From contig DYIG01000002.1 in NCBI GenBank assembly GCA_020723725.1, forward strand, positions 20,583-31,483: DNA of 10,901 bases, given 5' to 3'. This DNA is from Thermaerobacter marianensis (GTDB taxonomy: Bacteria > Bacillota > Sulfobacillia > DYIH01 > DYIG01). The notes under the pieces are model-generated. The model worked only from the letters and a program-made list of their open reading frames with translations. It made no database searches and was not told where the DNA came from. A program made the position numbers and the translations under genes. Positions 5,692 to 10,901 of this stretch are shown here, in pieces. Every line of letters begins with the position of its first letter. The stretch's first letter is position 1.

Positions 5692-7032
5692 GTGCGACAG
5701 ATGATGCACAGGCGTGGTTATACGTTGCTGGGTCTCACTCTTTTGCTGGTGGTCACAGGTTCGGCCCTTGCTTCTCAACTCATGCCGCGTGTTGCGCCCT
5801 GGTTTGGGGTGGCTGATGTCGAGGGGGCCGCAGCCGATGTCCTTAATAAGGGTGGTGACTCGCAGGCAAAGCCCGAGGCCAAGGCTTCACCCGCAAAGAA
5901 ACCTGGTGATACGGATGCCCCTTCTGAGAAGAAGCCTGTTCCGATTATAACTTCGGGTAAAACCGACCCCGTGAAGGACACAAGTGTGAAGGATGTAGGT
6001 ATGAAGGACACGGGTGTGAAGGAGCAACCGGCCCCGGTTCCTGATTCACCTGTAACTGTCGCCCCCCCTAGTCCACCTGTTAGCGTCAACCTCCCTCGTC
6101 GGGTGGTTTGGACTTACTGGGCGCGGTGGGGCGATGATGAGGCGCCTGTGCGATCCTTGAACAGGGCGCTGGGCAGCTTTAATGTCTTTTCACCCTACTG
6201 GTTTACAGTGATGCCCGACGGTTCTATTTCAGCGCGGGAATCCGGGCATGCTGAACTGATCCAGCGAGTGGAGGCTGCTGGCGCCAAGACATTGATAATG
6301 GTTAACAATTATGGCGAAGGCATGCTGACCGATCTTTTTGCGCGACAAAGGGCGGCTGAGAACATACTGTCTTTGGTTCGCAGTTACGGTGTGGCCGGGG
6401 TGAACATTGATTTCGAGAGGCTTTCCCCCGCCCGGAAGGATGACCTCACTGCCTTTGTTGCGGCCGTTGCGGACAAGCTTCACCCGGAAGGGTACCTTGT
6501 GACGATAGCGGTGGGGCCAAAAAATTCTGATTCCAGCCATGAGAACGATGCGGCTATGGCCTACGACTACGCGGCGTTGGGTCGATTGACCGACCTTGTC
6601 ATTCTTATGACCTATGATCAGCACGGGACCTTTAGTGAACCCGGGCCTGTCGCCTCGTTGCCCTGGGTGCAGGGTATCGTGGAGTACGCTGTTTCCCGGA
6701 TTCCAGCGGAGAAACTCTTGCTGGGCATCGCAACCTATGGTTACGAATGGGATGATAAGAACAATGCCCGCCCGGTCAGGGTCCCGGATGCACTCCAGTT
6801 ATCCAGGACCGCCGGTGTGGAGGTCCAGTGGGATGAAGCCAGTGCTGAGGCGCGCTTCGAGTATACCGATGCCAGTGGTGGGCGACACAATCTGTGGTTG
6901 CAAACGAATGATGCACTGGTTGCCCGGGCAAGCCTTGCTGATCGCTACGGCTTAAGGGGACTGGCCATATGGAGTATGGGCCAGGAAGATGAGAACGCCT
7001 GGTCCTTGGTCAGAAGTTGGCTTCATCGATAG
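5692..7032 (+). CDS. Exported GH18 glycoside hydrolase, spore-cortex/peptidoglycan type
   Basis: A 446-residue protein. Residues 1-27 form a signal peptide or anchor (basic MRQMMHRR, hydrophobic core, possible cleavage after SALA). Residues 28-135 are a Pro/Lys/Asp-rich low-complexity linker with five-residue repeats. The GH18 barrel runs from about 136 (RRVVWTYWARWGDDEAP) to the end. The catalytic motif reads AGVNIDFE with acid E242 and assisting D240; the first position, usually Asp or Asn, is Ala235. VILMTYDQHG (substrate Tyr) and GPVASLPWVQ plus LLLGIATYGYEW resemble YaaH/SleL-type enzymes, which hydrolyse N-acetylglucosaminyl bonds in spore cortex fragments. LysM domains common in those enzymes are absent; the linker may take the place of a wall-binding part. 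The GTG start has GGGGAGG 5 nt upstream. The fold and family are secure; the peptidoglycan substrate is inferred. Confidence 0.9.
   Translation: MRQMMHRRGYTLLGLTLLLVVTGSALASQLMPRVAPWFGVADVEGAAADVLNKGGDSQAKPEAKASPAKKPGDTDAPSEKKPVPIITSGKTDPVKDTSVKDVGMKDTGVKEQPAPVPDSPVTVAPPSPPVSVNLPRRVVWTYWARWGDDEAPVRSLNRALGSFNVFSPYWFTVMPDGSISARESGHAELIQRVEAAGAKTLIMVNNYGEGMLTDLFARQRAAENILSLVRSYGVAGVNIDFERLSPARKDDLTAFVAAVADKLHPEGYLVTIAVGPKNSDSSHENDAAMAYDYAALGRLTDLVILMTYDQHGTFSEPGPVASLPWVQGIVEYAVSRIPAEKLLLGIATYGYEWDDKNNARPVRVPDALQLSRTAGVEVQWDEASAEARFEYTDASGGRHNLWLQTNDALVARASLADRYGLRGLAIWSMGQEDENAWSLVRSWLHR
5971..6024 (+). repeat. 15-bp tandem repeat in the GH18 linker
   Basis: Three 15-bp units, GTGAAGGACACAAGT, GTGAAGGATGTAGGT and ATGAAGGACACGGGT (5971-6015), followed by a partial GTGAAGGAG (6016-6024). 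They encode VKDTS, VKDVG, MKDTG and VKE, a charged spacer between the signal sequence and the catalytic domain. Confidence 0.8.
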
Positions 7033-7035
7033 GCC

Positions 7036-7638
7036 TCAAGCGTTGCCCGATTGGCGGTGCTTGCGTCTCTGAATGTTTTCTCCTTTGTTTCTCTGGGCCT
7101 CGCCATTCATCCAGCGGTCGTTTCCGGTATTTTCCCCCTGGGAGTCATCGGAGGTTTGGTTGAGCAATTCCTCCATCTGCTGTGCAATTAGCCTGGTTTC
7201 TTCAATGACGGTGCGGAGTTTTTGGAGGTTCTGCTCCATGCTCTGCTTTAGCTGTTCATAGGCAATGACCATGGCCGGTGAGCTTGCTTGCGCACTCTGT
7301 GTCGCCAGTGATGGGAGTGGTTGCGGCGCGTAAGGATAGGCAACGGCCTGATTGGCCTGGGTCAGACCCTGCATTTGGGCCTGTGCCGGTATTCCCTGGA
7401 TCTGTGCCGGTACCCCCTGAGCGAGTGCTGAAACCCCCTGGGCCTGTATTCCCTGGGTTTGGGGGCGCTGCCTTTGGTTAGATCCGGCTCCCGCAGTGGA
7501 TTGACCTGTCCATAGCGCAGACAATTCGTCCCGTATGATCTGACGGAGGATATCATTAGGCATTGGCCCCGGCAGGGCTGGGTTTGCTCCTATACTGCCA
7601 TCAATTTTGCTTCCGATTAGCTGGTCCTGGTAATTCAT
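7036..7638 (-). CDS. Unrecognised Gln/Ala/Pro-rich protein with C-terminal coiled coil
   Basis: I do not recognise this 200-residue protein. From ATG at 7638 (AGGGGG 9 nt upstream) it has three parts. Residues 1-43 are partly helical and end in MPNDILRQIIRDELSALW. Residues 44-122 are low complexity, rich in Gln, Ala, Pro and Gly, with QG(I/V)-x-AQ repeats at 62-92 and a YPYAP segment. Residues 123-160 form a clear amphipathic coiled coil (YEQLKQSMEQNLQKLRTVIE). The tail (163-200) is hydrophilic and ends basic (IQRRKHRQSGNA). There is no signal peptide, membrane segment or Cys. The composition resembles spore-coat or other structural proteins of spore formers, but that is only an impression. 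The frame extends upstream to 7794, but that would overlap pxpB. Its stop is 3 bp from the GH18 stop, tail to tail, so the genes are not co-transcribed. That the frame is real is supported by the good RBS and by a coiled coil that would not arise easily by chance. Confidence 0.7.
   Translation of the reverse strand: MNYQDQLIGSKIDGSIGANPALPGPMPNDILRQIIRDELSALWTGQSTAGAGSNQRQRPQTQGIQAQGVSALAQGVPAQIQGIPAQAQMQGLTQANQAVAYPYAPQPLPSLATQSAQASSPAMVIAYEQLKQSMEQNLQKLRTVIEETRLIAQQMEELLNQTSDDSQGENTGNDRWMNGEAQRNKGENIQRRKHRQSGNA
7363..7455 (-). repeat. Gln-Gly-Ala repeat tract in the unrecognised protein
   Basis: Imperfect repeats of 18-24 bp encode residues 62-92, with the recurring pattern QG(I/V)-x-AQ (for example AQGVPAQIQGIPAQAQ). 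On the + strand they show as recurring TGTGCCGGTA and CCCCCTG/TTCCCTGG blocks. Copy number could vary between strains. Confidence 0.65.
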
Positions 7639-7716
7639 ACTGAATGCCCCCTGAATGCTGATTTCTTGCCATCTATTGTTCGCTGAGGGGTGGGTGTTTA
7701 TTCTAGGGTTTAGGTG
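7639..7716. promoter_or_regulatory. Divergent intergenic region
   Basis: This 78-bp stretch separates the start of the - strand unrecognised gene from the + strand pxpB, so it should hold a promoter for each. The - strand RBS (AGGGGG) and an A/T-rich patch (7661-7680) are visible. I could not pick convincing -35/-10 pairs. Confidence 0.4.
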
Positions 7717-8415
7717 ATGCAAATGGGCAATTGTGACCCATCGAGTTTGGATATTGTTCCTGCCGGCGATCGGGCGTGTCTGATCAGGTGGCATGGCGAC
7801 GGGAACCCTGCAAAACGGGTTTCCGCTCTATTTCGGTCTATTCAGTCTGCAAAGGTTTCCGGAGTAGTGGATGCAGTGCCCGGGTTTGAGACACTGCTTG
7901 TTTACTATGACCCCTGCAAAATCGAATGGGAAGAGCTCTGTGTCCGCCTGTCCGGTCTCGAATGGAAGGCCGGGGATGACGCGCCCTCCCGAACGATTGA
8001 GATCCCTGTGGTATATGGTGGGGAATACGGACCGGACCTTGAAATCGTGGCTGAACTTGCGGGGGTTGATACGAACAGGGTTATTGACATGCACACCTCC
8101 GCCACTTATGTGGTTTATTTCCTCGGGTTCGTGCCGGGCTTTGCATATATGGGGGATCTGTCAGAGGCGCTGAGACTGCCCCGGATGGTTAAGCCGCGCA
8201 CCCGCGTTCCTGCCGGCTCGGTCGCTATTGCCGACAGATTCACTGCGGTATACCCGTCCGAGAGCCCGGGGGGGTGGCGCTTGATTGGCTGGACCCCAGT
8301 TGCGCTATATGATATAATGCGTCAACCCCGGCCCCTGCTTCAGCCTGGTGACCGGGTCGTGTTCCGTTCGGTGTCGTCGGAAGATGCCAGGCAGTGGCCG
8401 ACCACAGGGGGTTAA
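7717..8415 (+). CDS. pxpB: 5-oxoprolinase subunit B (KipI family)
   Basis: About 232 residues. With PxpA and PxpC it forms the ATP-dependent 5-oxoprolinase that opens 5-oxoproline (pyroglutamate) to L-glutamate in the cytoplasm. The start LDIVPAGDRACLI matches the family N-terminus. The core signature follows: YFLGFVPGFAYMGDL (about 134-148), LRLPRMVKPRTRVPAGSVAI, and YPSESPGGWRLIGWTP (from 179, with ESPGGW at 182-187). In B. subtilis the homologue KipI was first described as an inhibitor of the sporulation kinase KinA, so a regulatory role is an alternative. The start is uncertain: GTG 7714, ATG 7717 (AGGG 8 nt upstream) and ATG 7723 (AGGTGA 5 nt upstream) are all in frame and differ by three residues at most. 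pxpC starts 1 bp after the stop. Confidence 0.92.
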   Translation: MQMGNCDPSSLDIVPAGDRACLIRWHGDGNPAKRVSALFRSIQSAKVSGVVDAVPGFETLLVYYDPCKIEWEELCVRLSGLEWKAGDDAPSRTIEIPVVYGGEYGPDLEIVAELAGVDTNRVIDMHTSATYVVYFLGFVPGFAYMGDLSEALRLPRMVKPRTRVPAGSVAIADRFTAVYPSESPGGWRLIGWTPVALYDIMRQPRPLLQPGDRVVFRSVSSEDARQWPTTGG

Positions 8416-8416
8416 G

Positions 8417-9361
8417 TTGCTGCGCCCGGTTCTTTCAATAAAAAATGGGGGGGCGATGAGCTCCATTCAGGACCTCGGACGGTGGGGGTATCAGCACGAG
8501 GGGGTGCCGCTTTCCGGCGCCCTTGATGTCTTCAGTGCTGTTATGGCGAACAGGTTATTGGGAAACAGCCCAGGTGAGGCCGTTATCGAGGTGACCCTTA
8601 TGGGGTTTGAAGCCGAGGTCCTGGACGATGTTTTTGTGTCCATTACCGGCGGTGACCTGGATGCCAGGATCAACGGGGGGTATGCAGAGCCCTGGCGCGC
8701 TTACCACCTCAAAACGGGTGACAGGATTGCCTTTCGGGCCCCCATTTCCGGTTGCCGTGCGTATCTGGCAGTGGAGGGCGGGTTCGATCTGCAACCAATT
8801 ATGGGGTCGTATAGCACCGACTTCTTTGCTCATTTTGGAGGTTACCGTGGAAGGGCTCTACAGCCCGGCGATGTGTTGGATCGCCGGGATCCAGGCCATG
8901 GTCGTGCCATTGGCGGGAGACGCGTGGTCAGCGGTATTTTACCTTCCTACAATGAAAACCTGACGGTAAGGGTGGTTACGGGGCCGCAGCTTGAAAGCTT
9001 TTCCCGTGAGGCGGTAGCCCTTTTTTTTAGCTCCGAGTACAGGGTCTTGACCACGTCAAACAGGATGGGTCTGAGGCTGGAGGGGCAACCTGTACCTCCA
9101 GTGACCGGGGAGCTGCCCCCGGAGGGTACCCCCCCGGGGTCGATTCAGGTGCCTGCCGATGGCCAGCCGATTGTACTCCTGCGCGGTTGTCAAACCACGG
9201 GCGGATACCACAAGATCGGGGTGGTAATTGCCCCCGACCTCGATATCCTGGCGCAGGCACGCCCCGGGGCGGCCATTGTACGGTTCCAGGCCGTTACTCT
9301 AAAACAGGCGCATGAACAATACCTCAGGTGGTGTAAAGCCTTGCAAACGAGCGACCCATGA
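8417..9361 (+). CDS. pxpC: 5-oxoprolinase subunit C (KipA family, biotin-dependent-carboxylase-like)
   Basis: A 314-residue partner of PxpB in 5-oxoprolinase, also related to the C-terminal half of urea amidolyase/allophanate hydrolase-associated domains. Family motifs in order: SSIQDLGRWGYQHEGVP (15-31), GALDVFSAVMANRLLGN, YLAVEGGFDLQPIMGSYST, GRALQPGD, SNRMGLRLEG, and GSIQVPADGQPIVLLRGCQT plus TGGYHKIG (D248 lies in ADGQP). The TTG at 8417 follows the pxpB TAA by one base, with GGGGG 5 nt upstream, and puts the family's first strand at the N-terminus. The longer open frame from 8348 would overlap pxpB by 68 bp with unrelated residues. A run of eight T (9021-9028) encodes Leu-Phe-Phe. The 3' end overlaps the convergent aminotransferase gene by 38 bp. 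pxpA, the third subunit, is not in the window. Confidence 0.92.
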   Translation: MLRPVLSIKNGGAMSSIQDLGRWGYQHEGVPLSGALDVFSAVMANRLLGNSPGEAVIEVTLMGFEAEVLDDVFVSITGGDLDARINGGYAEPWRAYHLKTGDRIAFRAPISGCRAYLAVEGGFDLQPIMGSYSTDFFAHFGGYRGRALQPGDVLDRRDPGHGRAIGGRRVVSGILPSYNENLTVRVVTGPQLESFSREAVALFFSSEYRVLTTSNRMGLRLEGQPVPPVTGELPPEGTPPGSIQVPADGQPIVLLRGCQTTGGYHKIGVVIAPDLDILAQARPGAAIVRFQAVTLKQAHEQYLRWCKALQTSDP

Positions 9362-10172
9362 TCTGGGTAACCTCACCCGGTTTACCAGTCCCGATAAGAC
9401 GGCCGTCGATCTCCACCACGGGCATGACCTCCGTAATCGTTCCCGTGATGAAAACCTCTTCTGCCTGGTGTAGGTCGGCAAGGGTAAATTTTTCGGCCTT
9501 GACGGGGATGCCCTTTTCAGCAGCTATCTCCAGGACGGCCGAACGGGTGACTCCGGATAGGATATGGTTGCCCTCCGGGTGAGTCCAAAGGGTTCGATCC
9601 TTGACGACGAAGAGATTCGATGAGGTTCCTTCGGTGACGATACCCTCCCGGACGAAAATAGCCTCGTAGCAGCCGCTTTCCAAAGCCTTCTGCTTGGCCA
9701 GGCTGTTCAGTAGAAGGCCGGTCGATTTGATATGGCACATATGCCAGCGCAGGTCCTCGGTGGTAATCGCTTTAACCCCGGTTTTCCGCAATTCGGGACG
9801 AGGTCCTTTCTCCGGACGCGTAATTATATACAGAGTGGGTCGGGGATCAACGGGCAGGGCATGGGCGCGGGGCGCTGGACCCCTGGTGACCTGTATATAT
9901 ACAGCGGCATCGGCTTTCTCCAGCGAGTTTGCCGCCAGTGTTTCCTGCACCGCGGACGAAATCGTTTCAAAGGGAAAAGGCAGGTCGAGCCTTATGGCCT
10001 TGGCGCTCTTTTGTAAGCGTTCCAGGTGTTCTGTCATTCGGAAGGGACTGCCGCCGTAGCACCTTATGACTTCATAGACCCCGTCGGCAAAGGTAAAACC
10101 CCTGTCTTCGACCGAAACAAGGGCCTGGTTATAGGGAACGAGGCTTCCATTCATGTACACGACTTCCGGCAA
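9324..10172 (-). CDS. dat: D-amino acid aminotransferase (PLP, class IV)
   Basis: A 282-residue PLP enzyme that interconverts D-alanine and D-glutamate with their 2-oxo acids, supplying D-amino acids for peptidoglycan. VEDRGFTFADGVYEVIRCY is the class IV start motif, with Y33. PRAH supplies R102 and H104, the RxH carboxylate-binding pair that marks D-amino acid enzymes and separates them from branched-chain aminotransferases. HMCHIKSTGLLLNSLAKQKA holds the PLP lysine K149, and FVREGIVTEGTSSNLFVV holds E181. All sit four residues beyond the Bacillus enzyme's R98/H100/K145/E177. I chose the TTG at 10172 because AAGGGG lies 8 nt upstream, the protein then begins PEVVYMNG like the family, and length equals the classic 282. 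The ATG at 10217 adds 15 residues and has no RBS. The 3' end overlaps pxpC by 38 bp. Confidence 0.9.
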   Translation of the reverse strand: MPEVVYMNGSLVPYNQALVSVEDRGFTFADGVYEVIRCYGGSPFRMTEHLERLQKSAKAIRLDLPFPFETISSAVQETLAANSLEKADAAVYIQVTRGPAPRAHALPVDPRPTLYIITRPEKGPRPELRKTGVKAITTEDLRWHMCHIKSTGLLLNSLAKQKALESGCYEAIFVREGIVTEGTSSNLFVVKDRTLWTHPEGNHILSGVTRSAVLEIAAEKGIPVKAEKFTLADLHQAEEVFITGTITEVMPVVEIDGRLIGTGKPGEVTQIMGRSFARLYTT

Positions 10173-10269
10173 ATCGATCACCCCTTGAGAATATTCTAAC
10201 AGCCCCTGTTCATTCATTACGAGACGGGGAATGTGGCAAAATGATTGAGGAGGGGGGGTATGGCCACCA
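10173..10269. promoter_or_regulatory. Divergent intergenic region between dat and dacF
   Basis: This 97-bp stretch must carry promoters for dat (-) and dacF (+) if the TTG start of dat is right. It includes the dat RBS and a GAGGAGGGGGGG tract (10247-10258) serving dacF. TAGAAT at 10198-10193 on the - strand looks like a -10 box, but no matching -35 box is clear. I see no sure sigma-F or sigma-G site for dacF. Confidence 0.35.
10181..10186 (-). promoter_or_regulatory. Shine-Dalgarno site deciding the dat start
   Basis: AAGGGG on the - strand lies 8 nt before TTG at 10172. The competing ATG at 10217 has only a C/T-rich leader, so this site favours the TTG start. Confidence 0.6.
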
Positions 10270-10901
10270 ATGAATCAGGTTTTGAGGCTTTCTATTGTCT
10301 TGTTGTTTGTCGTTTCTGTTCTCCTGCCGGGTGTCGCAAACGCGCAGGAGGCGGGCAAACCCGTTAACGAACTGGGCATAAAAGCCAGGGCGGGGCTCCT
10401 TATGGACACAACCACCGGGCAGGTCCTTTACAATTTTAACGAACGTGAAAGGATTCAACCCGCCAGTCTGGCCAAGATAATGACATTCGAGATCGTTCTT
10501 GAGGCCCTCGAGGACGGTACCCTGAAACGCGATACCAAAGTCCCCATCAGCGAAGACGCCTGGCGGTTGGCGCTCAATAACACATTATCGAATATGTTTC
10601 TCCAGGTCGGGGATATGGTGAGTGTCGATGCCCTCCTTCGCGGCTTGATGGTTTCCTCCGGCAATGATGCGGCCCTTGCCCTGGCGGAGTACCTTGGCGG
10701 ATCGGAGCAGGGTTTTGTTAATAAGATGAATGAGAGGGCTAAGGAACTCGGACTAAAGGATACCGTCTTCAGGAATAGTCATGGTTTATCCGCCCCCGAC
10801 CAGTATACGACTGCTTATGACATGGCTATCCTTGCCAGGCACATTGTACTGGCGCACCCGGAGGCCTTGAAGATAACCTCACTTAAGGAATTCGAACACA
10901 A
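10270..10901 (+). CDS. dacF: D-alanyl-D-alanine carboxypeptidase, DacF/PBP5 type (3' end outside window)
   Basis: The first 210 codons of a serine-type D,D-carboxypeptidase (peptidase S11) that trims the terminal D-Ala of peptidoglycan stem peptides outside the cell membrane. A signal peptide covers 1-25 (MNQVLRLSIVLLFVV, likely cleavage after VANA). The active-site SxxK box is S66-L-A-K69 in PASLAKIMT, where the common form is PASLTKIMT. The second box is S130-G131-N132 in VSSGNDAA. The KTG box and C-terminal anchor lie beyond the window. The ATG at 10270 is 11 nt after a GAGGAGGGGGGG tract, a slightly long spacing. A nearer ATG at 10260 is in another frame and gives no protein. dacF is the sporulation-associated form in B. 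subtilis, but dacA/dacB-type housekeeping enzymes share these motifs, so the paralog is not certain. Confidence 0.92.
   Translation, partial: MNQVLRLSIVLLFVVSVLLPGVANAQEAGKPVNELGIKARAGLLMDTTTGQVLYNFNERERIQPASLAKIMTFEIVLEALEDGTLKRDTKVPISEDAWRLALNNTLSNMFLQVGDMVSVDALLRGLMVSSGNDAALALAEYLGGSEQGFVNKMNERAKELGLKDTVFRNSHGLSAPDQYTTAYDMAILARHIVLAHPEALKITSLKEFEH

Noticed and set aside
7363..7455. CRISPR-like array, suggested by the spaced short repeats
   Set aside because: Repeat units are only 18-24 bp, imperfect, abut without unique spacers, and are in frame with a protein repeat. No cas gene is near.
7676..7704. Possible sigma-A promoter TTGTTC - 17 bp - TATTCT for pxpB
   Set aside because: Only three of six bases match at -35, and the transcript would begin after most of the RBS, nearly at the start codon.
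7639..7794. Upstream extension of the Gln-rich - strand gene
   Set aside because: It would overlap the pxpB start and its residues show no pattern. ATG 7638 has its own RBS.
8348..8416. Longer pxpC start at ATG 8348
   Set aside because: It overlaps pxpB by 68 bp and adds residues foreign to the family. TTG 8417 has a good RBS and fits the conserved N-terminus.
9021..9028. Run of eight T in pxpC as a programmed frameshift or terminator
   Set aside because: There is no stem before it, and the frame continues through family motifs on both sides.
10260..10269. ATG 10260 as the dacF start
   Set aside because: It is in a different frame from the signal peptide and SxxK motif and yields no sensible protein.

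Overview
The window reads as ordinary chromosome of an endospore-forming, Gram-positive anaerobe of the Clostridia, most like the Desulfotomaculum/Pelotomaculum (Peptococcales-type) group. This placement is an inference. It rests on the gene order aroQ - pepP - efp - CD1247-type protein - tepA - ylzJ-like - ftsK/spoIIIE, on a spore-type GH18 hydrolase and a DacF-like carboxypeptidase, and on strong G-rich Shine-Dalgarno sites with many GTG and TTG starts. Coding density is very high. I see no rRNA, tRNA, CRISPR array, insertion sequence, phage gene or attachment site.

Region 1 (1-5553, + strand) is a tightly packed housekeeping cluster: the last codons of 3-dehydroquinate dehydratase, a Xaa-Pro aminopeptidase, elongation factor P, a small coiled-coil/zinc-ribbon protein, a ClpP-fold TepA peptidase, a YlzJ-like small protein and an FtsK/SpoIIIE DNA translocase. 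A hairpin after efp may split it into two transcription units. The EF-P is the most unusual protein here: the tip of its domain I loop reads Leu-Val-Gly-Arg-Gly instead of the Pro-Gly-Lys-Gly usual in Firmicutes, so both the residue normally modified and the loop length differ.

Region 2 (5554-7032, + strand) starts with a degenerate 15-bp tandem repeat across the ftsK stop codon, then a long-stem hairpin that probably ends the cluster. A secreted or membrane-anchored GH18 glycoside hydrolase follows, with a long repeat-bearing linker and a catalytic domain like the spore-cortex/peptidoglycan enzymes YaaH/SleL.

Region 3 (7036-7638, - strand) encodes a protein I do not recognise: a Gln/Ala/Pro-rich repeat tract between a helical N-terminal part and a C-terminal coiled coil. 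It converges on the GH18 gene with 3 bp between the stops and diverges from pxpB.

Region 4 (7717-9361, + strand) is pxpB-pxpC, two subunits of the prokaryotic 5-oxoprolinase, without pxpA in view. A D-amino acid aminotransferase gene on the - strand overlaps pxpC tail to tail. Divergent from it is the start of a D-Ala-D-Ala carboxypeptidase (DacF/PBP5 type) that runs off the window. Dat, DacF and the GH18 enzyme all fit D-amino acid and peptidoglycan metabolism; PxpBC recycles 5-oxoproline to glutamate, the precursor Dat can convert to D-glutamate. That linkage is inference from proximity only.
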